A stretch of DNA of 64,000 nucleotides from Betaproteobacteria bacterium (lineage in GTDB: Bacteria > Pseudomonadota > Gammaproteobacteria > Burkholderiales > Burkholderiaceae_C): the NCBI GenBank assembly GCA_009923315.1, contig RFTU01000001.1, positions 56,213 to 120,212 on the forward strand, written 5' to 3'. Positions within the stretch are counted from its first letter, which is position 1, and each line of letters opens with the position of its first letter. The notes under the pieces are model-generated. The model saw only the letters and a program-made list of their open reading frames with translations. It had not been told where the DNA came from and searched no databases. Position numbers and translations under genes: made by a program. Shown here piece by piece: positions 42,634 to 51,909 of this stretch.

Positions 42634-43841
42634 GCGGAAGTCCAGGGCTGGCGCAGCAGGTCGTGGTCCACGGTGGCCATGCGCGCAATGGCCTCTTTCA
42701 GATCGGACATGGAAGAGGCGAAAGAAAGCCGCACATGGTCCCGGGCCAGTGCCGGGCCGAAGTCGCGGCCGGGTGTGAGCGTAACCTGGGCCTGGTGCAT
42801 CAGCTGCAGGCACAGGTCGCTGCTATCCGCAGCGATGTCGGCGGTGTGCATCCAGGCATAGAAGGCCCCGTCGGGCTCGACGGGCACAGGCCATCCGATG
42901 TCGCGCAGGGCCGGCACGATGTAGTCGCGTCGGCGTTGGAACTCGCCGCGGCGCTGTTCGTATTCGCGTAAGGATTCGGGCTCGAAGCAGGCCAAGGCCG
43001 CCCGCTGAGCCACGGTGCTGGCGCAGATGTACAGGTGCTGAGCCAGGCGCTCCAGCGCCGGCACGACCTGAGGGGGGACCACCAACCACCCCAGGCGCCA
43101 GCCCGTCAGTCCGAAGTACTTGCTGAAACTGTTGACGGAGATCACATCGTCACCCAGGGCCAAAGCGGTCTGGCCGTAGCGCGACTCGTAGCTCAGGCCG
43201 AGATAGATCTCGTCGACGAGCGTCCAGCCTCCCCTCTGGCGGCCGGTCTGCACCAGGGCCTGAAGTTCAGCGGGGTCAATCGACGTGCCGGTGGGGTTGG
43301 ACGGTGAGGCCAGCAGCGTGCCCCGCGTCGCGGGGCTCCAGTGTTCGCGCAGCTGCTGCGCCGTCAAGGCATAGCGGTGCGCCGCCGAAGTGGCCACGAG
43401 CTTGGCTTGTCCACCAGCAGCGGTGATGAAGTGGCGGTTGCAGGGGTAGCTGGGGTCTGGGCAGATCACCTCGTCACCGGGCTCCACCAGCGCCAGCATG
43501 GCCAGTTGCAGCGCTGCTGAGGCGCCCGCCGTGACGATGATGCGTGCCGGGTCGACCTCCACCTGGAAACGTTGCGCATACCAGCGGGAAATCGCCTGTC
43601 GCAGTGCCGGCAGACCGGTCGCTGCGGTGTAGGCGGTGTCACCCCGCGCAATGGCCGTCTGGGCCGCGGTCTGGACCCGTTCACAGGCGGTGCGGTCAGG
43701 CTCACCGATGTTCAGGAACAGCATCGGACGCCCACCTTGTGCAGGATCGCACATCGGCGAGTTCACCAGTGCGGTGGCGCGCTTGGCCACTTCCATCACA
43801 TAGAAGGGCTCGATATGCTCGACGCGAGAGGCCAGTCGCAT
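42630..43841 (-). CDS. PLP-dependent aminotransferase, class I/II (aspartate/alanine-like)
   Basis: This 403-residue fold-type I aminotransferase has GEPDRTACERV near the start, AGASAALQLAMLALVEPGDEVICPDPSYPCNRHF, SPSNPTGTSID, LVDEIYLGLSYESRYGQTALAL and the PLP lysine in SVNSFSKYFGLTGWRLGWLVVP. The final RLSFASSMSDLKEAIARM contains the substrate-carboxylate Arg. Substrate is unknown; family members act on aspartate, alanine or similar acids. It lies between nusB and tolQ and is coupled to tolQ by a four-base overlap. Confidence 0.87.
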   Translation of the reverse strand: MRLASRVEHIEPFYVMEVAKRATALVNSPMCDPAQGGRPMLFLNIGEPDRTACERVQTAAQTAIARGDTAYTAATGLPALRQAISRWYAQRFQVEVDPARIIVTAGASAALQLAMLALVEPGDEVICPDPSYPCNRHFITAAGGQAKLVATSAAHRYALTAQQLREHWSPATRGTLLASPSNPTGTSIDPAELQALVQTGRQRGGWTLVDEIYLGLSYESRYGQTALALGDDVISVNSFSKYFGLTGWRLGWLVVPPQVVPALERLAQHLYICASTVAQRAALACFEPESLREYEQRRGEFQRRRDYIVPALRDIGWPVPVEPDGAFYAWMHTADIAADSSDLCLQLMHQAQVTLTPGRDFGPALARDHVRLSFASSMSDLKEAIARMATVDHDLLRQPWTSA

Positions 43842-43853
43842 CCGGTACCCCCT

Positions 43854-44330
43854 TCAGGACCGGCCGGCCTTGCCGGCCTGCACCTCAAGGGGCCGAAGGT
43901 CGGCTGCCGTCTTGTCCAGTACGCCATTGACGTACTTGTGGCCATCGGTTCCGCCAAAGGCTTTGGTGAGTTCCACGGCTTCGTTGATCACCACACGGTA
44001 GGGAATCTCGATGCAATGGCTCAACTCGTACGCGCCGATCATCAGCGCCGCGTGCTCCACCGGCGACAGGTCAGCCGTCGGCCGATCCACATGCCGTGTC
44101 AGGGCGGCGTCGAGTTGAGCGGCCTGACCGATGCAGCCGTGCAGCAGGGATTCGAAGTGGGCCCGATCACAGCCGGCGTGCACATCCTGCTCTTCGACGT
44201 TCACCTGAATCACCGAAGGCTCTTCGCCCGAGATCAGCCACTGGTAAAGGCCCGTCAGGGCTGCTTGTCTGGCGCGGCGCCGTGCCGATGAAGCGGCACT
44301 GCGCCGCGGTGAGGCCTTGGGGGTGCTCAT
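43854..44330 (-). CDS. nusB: Transcription antitermination protein NusB
   Basis: NusB is part of the rRNA antitermination complex with NusA, NusE and NusG. This 158-residue helical protein has the family start [21 protein letters not shown], then [76 protein letters not shown], which is strongly conserved in NusB. A basic N-terminal leader ([14 protein letters not shown]) precedes it. It overlaps ribH (ATGA) in the common ribH-nusB pair. Confidence 0.95.
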   Translation of the reverse strand: MSTPKASPRRSAASSARRRARQAALTGLYQWLISGEEPSVIQVNVEEQDVHAGCDRAHFESLLHGCIGQAAQLDAALTRHVDRPTADLSPVEHAALMIGAYELSHCIEIPYRVVINEAVELTKAFGGTDGHKYVNGVLDKTAADLRPLEVQAGKAGRS

Positions 44331-44842
44331 GCGCTCAGGCTCCCCAGCGGCGAGCGCGGGTGGTCGGGGTCATCAGGGGTGGACAGGTGCTGCAGGAGGC
44401 GCGCCATCTCCACGGCCACCATGGCGGCATCGCGCCCCTTGTCGTGTTGGCGGGCCTGCGCCTGCGTGGCGTTCTCCACCGTCAGGATGGCATTGGCGAT
44501 CGGAATGTGGTGGTCCAGGCCCACCCGCGTCACACCGGCACCGCTCTCATGGGCCACCAGTTCGAAGTGATAGGTCTCGCCTCGGATGATGCAGCCCAGG
44601 GCCACCAAGGCATCAAAGCGTGCACTTTCGGCCAGGCCCTGCAGGGCCAGCGGGACCTCCAGCGCGCCGGGCACCGTCACCGTGGTGATGTCCTCCTCGG
44701 CGGCGCCCATCTCGTGCAGGGCCGCTCGGCAGGCGGCCTCGAGCGCCAGGGTCACCGATTCGTTGAAGCGTGCCCGTACGATGCCCACGCGCAGGCCGCG
44801 GGCATCCAGGCCCGATGTCGTGGAGGTGCTACCGCCTTGCAT
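44327..44842 (-). CDS. ribH: 6,7-dimethyl-8-ribityllumazine synthase
   Basis: RibH condenses 5-amino-6-ribitylaminouracil with dihydroxybutanone phosphate to make lumazine, the last-but-one step of riboflavin synthesis. The 171-residue protein has [100 protein letters not shown], all diagnostic. The ATG at 44842 shares a base with the ribBA stop (TGATG), and nusB overlaps its end. Confidence 0.95.
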   Translation of the reverse strand: MQGGSTSTTSGLDARGLRVGIVRARFNESVTLALEAACRAALHEMGAAEEDITTVTVPGALEVPLALQGLAESARFDALVALGCIIRGETYHFELVAHESGAGVTRVGLDHHIPIANAILTVENATQAQARQHDKGRDAAMVAVEMARLLQHLSTPDDPDHPRSPLGSLSA

Positions 44843-45981
44843 CAGACGCCCCTGCCGGCGGTGCCGGCTGGTTCTCGGTCGGCGCAGGGCAAGAAACCGG
44901 TGACCTCCAATCCGTAGCCGGTCATGCTGGGCATGCGACGAGGGTTGGACATCAGTCGCATGCGCTGTACCCCCATGGCACGCAGGATCTGCGCGCCCAC
45001 GCCATAGGTGCGCAGGTCCATCACAGAGCCGCCACCGGAAGTCGCGGGCTTGGGTGTGTCTGCGGGCAAGGCGCGCCCGACCACGGCTGCAGCGTCTTCG
45101 CCGGCGTTGAGCAGCACGGCCACGCCTCGGCCCTGTTGTTGCAAGGCCGCCAGCGCTGCTGGCAAGGGCCAAGAGTGTCGCGTGGGCCCCGCGTCCAACA
45201 GGTCCAGCAGGGACAGCGGCTCGTGCACCCGAACCCACACCTCGTCCTGTGGGGACCACTGGCCGCAACTCAAGGCCAGGTGTGTGCCGCCCGTTCGGTC
45301 GCGGAACACCGAGCAGTCGAATCGGCCCTGGGCCGTCTGAAGTTCGCGTTGACCCACCCGCTGGATGAGCGACTCGTTGTGGCTTCGGTGCTGGATCAGG
45401 TCGGCAATCGTTCCAATCTTCAGGCCATGCTCTTGGGCAAAGACTTCCAGGTCGGGCAGTCGGGCCATGGTGCCATCGTCGTTCATGATCTCGCAGATCA
45501 CCGCCGATGGGCTCAGGCCCGCCATCGAGGCCAGGTCGCAGCCCGCTTCGGTATGGCCGGCGCGCATCAGCACGCCGCCGTCCTGGGCCTGCAAGGGAAA
45601 GACGTGTCCGGGTTGAACCAGATCGCTCGGCTGGGCGTTGGGAGCAACAGCCACTTCGATGGTGCGCGCGCGATCAGCCGCCGATATGCCGGTGCTGACA
45701 CCGGTGGCGGCTTCGATGGAAACGGTGAAGGCGGTGCTGTGCTTGGTGCCGTTGCGGGCGGCCATCGGCGGGAGTTGCAGCCGCTGGCAGCGCTCGCGTG
45801 TGAGGGTCAGGCAAATCAAGCCGCGGCCATGCTTGGCCATGAAGTTGATGGCTTGCGCCGACACATGATCGGCCGCCAACACCAGGTCGCCTTCGTTCTC
45901 GCGATCCTCTTCGTCGACCAGGATGACCATGCGACCTGCGGCCAGCTCGGCCACCAGCTCGGGAATCGGGGAAATCGGCAT
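44842..45981 (-). CDS. ribBA: 3,4-dihydroxy-2-butanone 4-phosphate synthase with a degenerate GTP cyclohydrolase II domain
   Basis: The N-terminal domain of this 379-residue protein is a normal Rib[72 protein letters not shown], and [27 protein letters not shown]. The C-terminal domain aligns to RibA, but the zinc cysteines (C-x10-C-x-C) and the QEGRGIGL segment are absent; the region reads [19 protein letters not shown] and [18 protein letters not shown]. Only the [18 protein letters not shown] tail remains recognisable. It therefore probably supplies DHBP only, and GTP cyclohydrolase II must be encoded elsewhere. It follows ribD by 42 bases and overlaps ribH. Confidence 0.9.
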   Translation of the reverse strand: MPISPIPELVAELAAGRMVILVDEEDRENEGDLVLAADHVSAQAINFMAKHGRGLICLTLTRERCQRLQLPPMAARNGTKHSTAFTVSIEAATGVSTGISAADRARTIEVAVAPNAQPSDLVQPGHVFPLQAQDGGVLMRAGHTEAGCDLASMAGLSPSAVICEIMNDDGTMARLPDLEVFAQEHGLKIGTIADLIQHRSHNESLIQRVGQRELQTAQGRFDCSVFRDRTGGTHLALSCGQWSPQDEVWVRVHEPLSLLDLLDAGPTRHSWPLPAALAALQQQGRGVAVLLNAGEDAAAVVGRALPADTPKPATSGGGSVMDLRTYGVGAQILRAMGVQRMRLMSNPRRMPSMTGYGLEVTGFLPCADREPAGTAGRGV

Positions 45982-46023
45982 AAGCCGCGGATTGTAGGAC
46001 GCAGCGTGCAAGCGGGCCGCCGC

Positions 46024-47235
46024 TCAAGCCGGGTACTCGGGCGTGTGCAGGGCCTCCTCAGAGGCGGGCACTTGTGGGTCGCCCCGCCATGCCCGTGCCC
46101 AGGCTTGCTGGCCCTGTGCCGTGAGGGCGCGCACGCGCAAATCGGGTCCTATCCGTGTGCAGTCCACGAAATGCAAAGGGATGCGGGCATCCATCGACTC
46201 GATGGGCGCTTCGAAGACCTCGGCCAGCCGGCGTCCCGACCCCAGGATGCTCGGCGCCAGGTAGACCAGCAGTTCATCGACCAGGCCCGCGCGCAGGAGC
46301 GAGCCATTGAGTTTTTCGCCCGCTTCAACATGCAACTCGTTGATGCCGCGACGCCCCAGGTCGGCCAACAAGGCCGCCAGATCGCACTTTGCACGACCGC
46401 CTGGGCCCGTTGCGTCATTGGCGGAGGAGGGCACGGCGCAAACCTCCACAGCCGCGTGCTGCCGCAGGGCCTGCAGGCGCGCCGGATCCTGGGCGACGGT
46501 GTAGACCAGGCTCTGGCCGGGAGGCTGCAGCACACGCGCTGTGGGACTGATGTCCAAGTGCGAGTCCACCACCACGCGCAACGGTTGGAAGGCCACGGCC
46601 ACGGCGCGCACATCCAACCGCGGGTCATCATCGCGCACGGTCCCGATGCCGGTGAGGATGGCGCCAGCCCGCGCGCGCCATCGGTGTCCGTCCTCTCGCG
46701 CTGCCGTCGAGGTGATCCACTGGCTGCGACCATTGTCCAAGGCGGTGGTGCCGTCCAGTGAGGCGGCGATCTTCAAGCGCACCCAGGGCCGATGCCGCTC
46801 CATGCGCGACATGAAGCCGATGTTCAAGGCGCGCGAGCGGGCCATCCAGGGCCCGTCGTCCACGCTCACTTCGACGCCCGCACGTTGAAGTTCCTCCACA
46901 CCTTGCCCGCTGACCAAGGGGTTCGGGTCTCGGCAGGCCACGTGGACCCGGGCGACCCCGGCTTGCACCAGGGCCGTGCTGCACGGCGGTGTGCGGCCGT
47001 GGTGGCTGCAGGGTTCAAGGCTGACCCAGGCCGTGGCGCCCGTGAGGTCCAGCCCTCGCTCGCGCGCCTGCATCAGGGCGTGGGCCTCGGCATGCAGCCC
47101 ACCGGCGGCTTGTGTGTGGCCCTCCACCTGTTGGCCGCTGGAGGTGCGGATGACGCAACCCACCCGTGGGTTGGGCTCGCTCAGCCCGATGGCGCATTCG
47201 GCCAGTTCTAGACAGCGCTGCTGCTCGGGTGTCAT
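46024..47235 (-). CDS. ribD: Bifunctional deaminase/reductase of riboflavin synthesis
   Basis: RibD deaminates and then reduces the pyrimidine intermediate made from GTP. The N-terminal deaminase domain of this 403-residue protein has the zinc motifs HAEAHALMQA and PCSHHGRTPPC; the NADPH-reductase domain follows with PWVRLKIAASLDGTTALDNGRSQWITSTAAREDGHRWRARAGAILTGIGTVRDDDPRLDVR and INELHVEAGEKLNGSLLRAGLVDELLVYLAPSILG. Length and order of domains are normal. The next gene on this strand is ribBA rather than ribE, which is the usual neighbour. Confidence 0.95.
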   Translation of the reverse strand: MTPEQQRCLELAECAIGLSEPNPRVGCVIRTSSGQQVEGHTQAAGGLHAEAHALMQARERGLDLTGATAWVSLEPCSHHGRTPPCSTALVQAGVARVHVACRDPNPLVSGQGVEELQRAGVEVSVDDGPWMARSRALNIGFMSRMERHRPWVRLKIAASLDGTTALDNGRSQWITSTAAREDGHRWRARAGAILTGIGTVRDDDPRLDVRAVAVAFQPLRVVVDSHLDISPTARVLQPPGQSLVYTVAQDPARLQALRQHAAVEVCAVPSSANDATGPGGRAKCDLAALLADLGRRGINELHVEAGEKLNGSLLRAGLVDELLVYLAPSILGSGRRLAEVFEAPIESMDARIPLHFVDCTRIGPDLRVRALTAQGQQAWARAWRGDPQVPASEEALHTPEYPA

Positions 47236-47304
47236 CGGCGGCGATTTTAGGGCCCCAGGTGTGGAGCATTCGTTTGCTCCCGTACGCGTATCGTGCTCAG
47301 GGCT

Positions 47305-47703
47305 TCAATGCAGCCGCAGGCCCGCATACCAGTAGCTTTGCAGCATCAGCACCTGATCCACGCCCCAGGGGTCGGTCCAGCCTGCGGCCGCGGTGAAGTG
47401 CAGGCCGCTGACCGGCTCGCCCTGCGCCGAGGCCCATCGCCGGATCTCGATGGTCAATTCGGTGCCATCGGACAGTTGGTGGACCGTGCCCTTGCCGTGT
47501 GGGGCGCCGCTTGCAGAGGATGCCGGGCCTGCATCCACTGCACTGAGCAGGTGTTGGCTGACCTCCCACCGTTGGCGTTGGGCGCGCTCATGGAGCAGGG
47601 ACTGGTTCGTGGCGCGAAGCGAGGCCGCAGCGCCCAGGGCGGTGAGCATCACCGCCAGCAGCACGCTCAGCAAGGCGTGGCCCGAAGCGCCAGCCCGGTT
47701 CAC
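47305..47703 (-). CDS. Small pilin-like protein at the end of the minor-pilin cluster
   Basis: This 132-residue product starts from a GTG that overlaps the stop of the PilX-type gene (GTGA). Residues 7-25 (ASGHALLSVLLAVMLTALGAAASLR) form a hydrophobic N-terminal helix as in prepilins, but with SGHALLSV in place of the usual GFTLxE motif: the Gly is present and Glu at position 5 is lacking. The remainder is soluble (WEVSQHLLSAVDAG, GTVHQLSDGTELTIEIRRW, LMLQSYWYAGLRLH). It may be a PilV-type minor pilin or an accessory protein. I could not assign it further. Confidence 0.55.
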   Translation of the reverse strand: MNRAGASGHALLSVLLAVMLTALGAAASLRATNQSLLHERAQRQRWEVSQHLLSAVDAGPASSASGAPHGKGTVHQLSDGTELTIEIRRWASAQGEPVSGLHFTAAAGWTDPWGVDQVLMLQSYWYAGLRLH

Positions 47704-48326
47704 CGGGCGTCTTGCCACGAGCCGATCACCGAACGCCACACCGCCAGGCGGTCCTTGCGGATCCCCACCGATTCTTGCCACACCGGACCCTCTTGCGAGC
47801 CGCGACGCAGTTGCGTCTTCACGCGCAGGCGCAGCGCGTCGGCCGAGCCGCTGAAGTCGATGTCGATTCGTGCCTGCCACATTGAGTCGCCAGAGGACCA
47901 CGCTGGCGTGGCGGCCCCTTGGCTGCAATCGCACTGCCACGCATCCGCACCAGACGCCTGCCCGAGATCGACCACGCAGCGCAGGTGGCCACCGGGCCTG
48001 GCCATGCGCATGGCAAATGAATCGATGCTGGGCATCACCGAGTGGGGCGTGGCCAGCGCACGGCACTGCGCGTCCATGGGCCGCGGATCCTCCAGTCGAG
48101 CCAGCGCCCACATCAGGCCGCCCTGGCCCAGGGCCTGGGCCTGGGTGTGGGCCCAGGCAGCCGACCATAGGCGTTCCTGCTCCACGGCCCATCGGTGTAC
48201 CCATGCCGCTGCCAGCGCCGAGCCGTTGACCAACACCAGGCACAGCAACAGCGCGGCCCAGCCCCGCTCGCGGGCCACGGCCGGCCGCATCGGCGCGCCG
48301 CCTGCTCGGGCCAAACCGCTGCTCAT
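47700..48326 (-). CDS. PilX-like minor pilin assembly protein
   Basis: This 208-residue protein has an N-terminal hydrophobic helix (GWAALLLCLVLVNGSALAAAWVHRWAV) after a short basic leader, as in PilX/GspK-type proteins that lack the canonical Glu5. The PilX-like middle contains the Cys pair LRCVVDLGQ and CDCSQG, and the C-terminus has RLRVKTQLRRGSQEGPVWQESVGIRK. PilX-type proteins help assemble type IV pili in the periplasm. The ATG overlaps the stop of the PilW-type gene (ATGA). Confidence 0.7.
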   Translation of the reverse strand: MSSGLARAGGAPMRPAVARERGWAALLLCLVLVNGSALAAAWVHRWAVEQERLWSAAWAHTQAQALGQGGLMWALARLEDPRPMDAQCRALATPHSVMPSIDSFAMRMARPGGHLRCVVDLGQASGADAWQCDCSQGAATPAWSSGDSMWQARIDIDFSGSADALRLRVKTQLRRGSQEGPVWQESVGIRKDRLAVWRSVIGSWQDAR

Positions 48327-48949
48327 GGGCGCGGGGACTCCCAGGCGGCCAGGTGCTCACAGGCCAAGGGCCCCAGATTGCGCGGCCGGATGGTCAAGGC
48401 CATCGAGGCGGTCTCGCTGCCCAGGGGCTCCAGGCGGATGTGCAACAAGCTCAGGCAATCAGCTGTCTGCCCTTGGGCGACTTGCCAACGACGCCAAGCG
48501 GATGTCGGCGCGTCATGCAGGGCCTGATAGCTGCCGGCACTTTGCCCGCGGTGCATCAGGACGCCGGCTTGCAGACGAATGCCAGCCGGCCGGTTGGGGT
48601 CAGAGGCACCGCAGGCATCGCACAGGAAGGCCACACCGGGGGTCGCGCCGTGCTCCACGCGCAGGTGATCGTAAGGGGCCTGGGCACCGCTGCGTCGTCG
48701 GTGCCCGGCCATCCGCAGTTCGGACCGCAACGCTTGGGTGACGGCCCCGAGATCTTGCAATTGCAGCTGCCGTTGGTGCAGGGCCAAGGCCCCTCGAGCC
48801 TGATGCAGGAACAGGCCCAAGGCCGCGGTCACCACCATCAGGCCCAGGCTGTTGGCCACCATCCATTCCAAGAGCGCCACCCCGCGTTGCCGGCCCACCG
48901 CGTTCACAGCAAGCCGGCTGACCCCGCCCGTGGTGCTGCTCCGATTCAT
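48323..48949 (-). CDS. PilW-like minor pilin
   Basis: This 208-residue prepilin-like protein has the cleavage region RQRGVALLEWMVANSLGLMVVTAALGLFLHQARGALALHQRQLQLQDLGAVTQALRSELRMAG, with G-V-A-L-L-E giving the Glu5-like residue. This matches the PilW/GspJ pattern: long helix then 'ALRSELRMAG'. The remaining domain is variable with cysteines (LCDACGASDP). Its ATG overlaps the stop of the PilE-like gene (ATGA), and the PilX-type gene overlaps its own stop. Confidence 0.75.
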   Translation of the reverse strand: MNRSSTTGGVSRLAVNAVGRQRGVALLEWMVANSLGLMVVTAALGLFLHQARGALALHQRQLQLQDLGAVTQALRSELRMAGHRRRSGAQAPYDHLRVEHGATPGVAFLCDACGASDPNRPAGIRLQAGVLMHRGQSAGSYQALHDAPTSAWRRWQVAQGQTADCLSLLHIRLEPLGSETASMALTIRPRNLGPLACEHLAAWESPRP

Positions 48950-49485
48950 CGCGCCCAGCACCGCCGATCGGGATCGGGCTCCAGCGGCTGCCCGGCGCGT
49001 GCGGCCAACTCGAGGGTGACACCGGCCTGCAGGGCAACACCCAGGCGCTCGCAGGGCAGGTCCGACTGTTGGGGTGAACCGGCGCGCGCGGTGGCCACCA
49101 GGGTGTAGCCTGCCCGATCCGCATGCTCCACCGTGAGGTCGTAATGCGCCGCGGGCGAATGGCTCGGCAGGCCCAGAAGGGCCGTGTGCTCGGCATAGCG
49201 GCCGTGAGCCCAGCGGTGCTTTTCCTGTGCCAACTGCAGGCTGCCCAAGGCCGCCACCGCATCGGTGCGGCGCCCCTTGTGCAGCTGATCCCGCCAGGAA
49301 GGGTAGGCCGTGGCGGCCAGCACGGCGGCGATGGCCAGCACGGCCATCATCTCCAACAAGGTCAGGCCCCTGGCAGCGGGCTCCCAGACCGCGGGGCACA
49401 CCAGCCCACGGCCGGTGCACCCCGGGCGCAGCCATGCAGCCGGTTGGAACGCGGCCAGCCCAAGCGCCTTCAGCAAGCGGGCCAC
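48946..49485 (-). CDS. PilE-like type IV pilin-related minor pilin
   Basis: The mature N-terminus ARGLTLLEMMAVLAIAAVLAATAYPSWRDQLHKGRRTDAVAALGSLQLAQEKHRWAHGRYA has a prepilin peptidase site (RG|LTLLE) and the typical helix. The C-terminal part has two Cys that could form the pilin disulfide (DLPCERL and RRCWAR). This is close to PilE/ComP minor pilins. Start is uncertain: the GTG at 49485 gives a long leader of about 39 residues and overlaps the upstream gene by 16 bases; a GTG at 49401 gives a short 12-residue leader. Confidence 0.72.
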   Translation of the reverse strand: MARLLKALGLAAFQPAAWLRPGCTGRGLVCPAVWEPAARGLTLLEMMAVLAIAAVLAATAYPSWRDQLHKGRRTDAVAALGSLQLAQEKHRWAHGRYAEHTALLGLPSHSPAAHYDLTVEHADRAGYTLVATARAGSPQQSDLPCERLGVALQAGVTLELAARAGQPLEPDPDRRCWAR

Positions 49486-50027
49486 CCCGCTGTGGCGCCA
49501 TCGGGTGAACAGCGGCGCAGCCGCCCGGCGAGGTTGACCACGTGGTGCACGGTTCGGCCGTCCGACAGGTGCAGGCGGACCGTGCCCGCAGGGCTGACCG
49601 TTCGGGTGCTGGGGTTCCACAGCTGGCTGCTGATATTGGCCGTGGCCGATACGTCCGAGGGCAGGGGTGAGCTGCGGGCGATCAACTGCGCACCGGCTCG
49701 GCACACGGGCGCGCCGCGGCAGCCACTGCAGTCGCCGCGTTGCCCGGTGTGGGCCAACAGGCAGGTCCCCGTGGGGTCTGCCGCCACGTCCAGCCTGACC
49801 GGCTGCTGCAGCTCAAACGACCCATGGCGGGCCGACATCAGCACCCGCGTCCAGTCCGCCGACGCGGCCTGAAGACGGCGCATGCCCAGCCATTCAGCGC
49901 AGGAGGCCCAGGCTGCTGTGGCCAGCGTCATGGCCAGCGCCCAGGCGATCAGCAGCTCCAGCAGGCTCAAGCCGCGCGGGCCGCGCGGGCCCGCGGCCGG
50001 TGTTGCACAGCGAAGGTCCAAGCGCAT
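49470..50027 (-). CDS. FimT/GspH-like minor pilin
   Basis: This 185-residue prepilin-like protein has the cleavage motif PRGLSLLELLIAWALAMTLATAAWASCAEWLGMRRLQAASADWTRVLMSARHGSFELQQPVRLDV, the FimT/GspH pattern of helix followed by 'DWTRVLMSARHGSFELQ'. Cysteines in CSGCRGAPVC may form disulfides in the periplasm. The C-terminal DGRTVHHVVNLAGRLRRC fits the GspH fold. It is the first gene of the minor-pilin cluster, downstream of nrdR by 93 bases. Confidence 0.75.
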   Translation of the reverse strand: MRLDLRCATPAAGPRGPRGLSLLELLIAWALAMTLATAAWASCAEWLGMRRLQAASADWTRVLMSARHGSFELQQPVRLDVAADPTGTCLLAHTGQRGDCSGCRGAPVCRAGAQLIARSSPLPSDVSATANISSQLWNPSTRTVSPAGTVRLHLSDGRTVHHVVNLAGRLRRCSPDGATAGWPAC

Positions 50028-50120
50028 GCCAGCACTCTAGGCTGGCGCTGCGCGTCGCACATCCCCCTCGGGCGTGCCCCTGTGGGGGGTGCTCGTCGGG
50101 GCGGGTGGCGAAGGCCGGCC

Positions 50121-50564
50121 TCAGATGTCCCGGATGAGCTTTCGGAACTCGTCGACGTCCTCGAAGCTGCGGTACACCGACGCGAAGCGCACATAGGCCA
50201 CCTTGTCGATGCGCTTGAGTTCGCGCATCACCAGTTCGCCCAAGCGCGAAGACGCCACTTCGCGCTGGGCGCTGGCCAGCAGCTGCTCCTGGATGCGTTC
50301 CATGGCGTCGTCGATCTGCTCGACACTGACCGGCCGCTTGCGCAGCGCCAACTGCATCGAGGCGCGCAACTTCGATGAGGTGAACTCCACGCGCGCGCCG
50401 TCTTTTTTCACCACCACCGGCATGGCAATGTCGGCGCGCTCATAGGTGGTGAAGCGTCGGTCGCAGCTGGGGCATTTGCGCCGGCGGCGTACGGCATCCC
50501 CTTCGTCGGAATCGCGCGTTTCCACGACTTGCGTGTCCACGTGGGTGCAGAAGGGGCAGCGCAT
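50121..50564 (-). CDS. nrdR: Transcriptional repressor NrdR
   Basis: NrdR represses ribonucleotide reductase genes in an ATP/dATP-dependent manner. This 147-residue protein begins with the zinc-ribbon [40 protein letters not shown], then the ATP-cone domain [49 protein letters not shown] and the C-terminal [19 protein letters not shown]. All are family hallmarks at normal length. It follows glyA by 14 bases, as in many proteobacteria. Confidence 0.96.
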   Translation of the reverse strand: MRCPFCTHVDTQVVETRDSDEGDAVRRRRKCPSCDRRFTTYERADIAMPVVVKKDGARVEFTSSKLRASMQLALRKRPVSVEQIDDAMERIQEQLLASAQREVASSRLGELVMRELKRIDKVAYVRFASVYRSFEDVDEFRKLIRDI

Positions 50565-50578
50565 CGTTCAGGCCGCGG

Positions 50579-51829
50579 TCATCGGTACACCGGAAACTCA
50601 GCGGTGAGCGCCGCCACCCGAGCGCGCACGGCTGTGATGTTCGCCTCGTCGTGCGGCCGGTCCAGCACATCGGCGATCAGGTTCGCGGTCAGGCGTGCCT
50701 GCTCCTCCTTGAAGCCGCGCGTGGTCAGCGCGGGCGTGCCCAGTCGGATACCGCTGGTGACCATGGGTTTCTGCGGGTCATTTGGAATGCCGTTCTTGTT
50801 GCACGTCATGTGCGCGCGTCCCAGGATCGCCTCGGCTTCCTTGCCGGTGAGGTTCTTGGGGCGAAGGTCCACCAGCATCACGTGGCTTTGCGTGCCGCCG
50901 CTGACGATGCGCAGGCCCCGCTCGATCAGCGTTTGGGCCAGCACCTTGGCGTTGGCCACCACCTGCTGCTGATACTGCTTGAAGGCCGGTTGCAGCGCCT
51001 CTTGGAACGCCACGGCCTTGCCGGCGATCACGTGCATCAGGGGACCGCCCTGAATGCCGGGGAAGATCGCGCTGTTGATCTTTTTGGCGATGTCCTCGTC
51101 GTTGGCCAGGATGATGCCCCCACGCGGACCGCGCAGGCTCTTGTGGGTGGTGCTGGTCACCACATGGGCATGCGGCACCGGGTTGGGGTACACCCCCGCG
51201 GCAATCAAGCCTGAGTAGTGCGCCATGTCCACCATGAAGTAGGCGCCCACCGCTCGGGCCACATGCGCAAAGCGCTCGAAGTCGATGTGCAGCGAGTAGG
51301 CTGAGGCTCCGGCGATGATCAGCTTGGGTTTGTGTTCATGGGCCAGGCGCTCCATCGCGTCGTAGTCGATGACTTCGTGGGCATCCAGCCCGTAGCTCAC
51401 CACCTTGAACCACTTGCCGCTCATGTTCAGCGGCATGCCATGCGTGAGGTGACCGCCCTCAGCCAGGCTCATGCCCATGATCGTGTCGCCGGGCTGCAGC
51501 AAGGCGAAGAACACCGCCTGGTTGGCCTGCGAACCGGAGTTGGCCTGCACATTGGCAAAGTTCGCGCCATAGAGCTGCTTCAGGCGCTCCACCGCCAACT
51601 GCTCCACCACGTCGACGTTCTCGCAGCCGCCGTAGTAGCGCTTGCCGGGGTAGCCCTCGGCATACTTGTTCGTCAGCTGGGAGCCCTGGGCCTGCATCAC
51701 GGCCGGCGAGGTGTAGTTCTCGCTGGCGATCAGTTCGATGTGTTCTTCCTGGCGGCGGTTCTCGGCCTGAACAGCCGACCACAACGCAGGGTCGACCAGG
51801 GCCAGGGTGGAGGTGTTGCGATCAAACAT
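50579..51829 (-). CDS. glyA: Serine hydroxymethyltransferase
   Basis: GlyA interconverts serine and glycine using tetrahydrofolate and PLP, supplying one-carbon units. The 416-residue protein has [46 protein letters not shown] near the start, the PLP-lysine motif [19 protein letters not shown], and [23 protein letters not shown] at the end. The ATG at 51829 gives the standard MFDRN-type start. A structured leader lies upstream (see 51862-51930), and nrdR is downstream. Confidence 0.97.
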   Translation of the reverse strand: MFDRNTSTLALVDPALWSAVQAENRRQEEHIELIASENYTSPAVMQAQGSQLTNKYAEGYPGKRYYGGCENVDVVEQLAVERLKQLYGANFANVQANSGSQANQAVFFALLQPGDTIMGMSLAEGGHLTHGMPLNMSGKWFKVVSYGLDAHEVIDYDAMERLAHEHKPKLIIAGASAYSLHIDFERFAHVARAVGAYFMVDMAHYSGLIAAGVYPNPVPHAHVVTSTTHKSLRGPRGGIILANDEDIAKKINSAIFPGIQGGPLMHVIAGKAVAFQEALQPAFKQYQQQVVANAKVLAQTLIERGLRIVSGGTQSHVMLVDLRPKNLTGKEAEAILGRAHMTCNKNGIPNDPQKPMVTSGIRLGTPALTTRGFKEEQARLTANLIADVLDRPHDEANITAVRARVAALTAEFPVYR

Positions 51830-51861
51830 GGTGGCGACTCTCGTCTGGGTGAAGGGGGCCG

Positions 51862-51885
51862 CGTGGGCACCGCCGGTGACCCACG
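51862..51885 (-). promoter_or_regulatory. Hairpin near the glyA start
   Basis: CGTGGG (51862-51867) and CACC (51868-51871) pair with GGTG (51875-51878) and CCCACG (51880-51885) around a GCC loop, with a single unpaired base at 51879. This makes a ten-base-pair stem some 35-55 bases upstream of the glyA ATG. It may control glyA expression. Confidence 0.45.
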
Positions 51886-51909
51886 TGCTGCCCAGGCGCA
51901 CGGCTGAAC

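Noticed and set aside
44770-46761. 663-codon frame antisense to ribBA and ribD
   Set aside because: It overlaps two well-supported riboflavin genes on the other strand and shows no domain.
47236-47304. Possible FMN riboswitch in the riboflavin cluster
   Set aside because: Only 69 bases precede ribD, and 42 bases precede ribBA. None of the conserved RFN element sequences can be seen in them.
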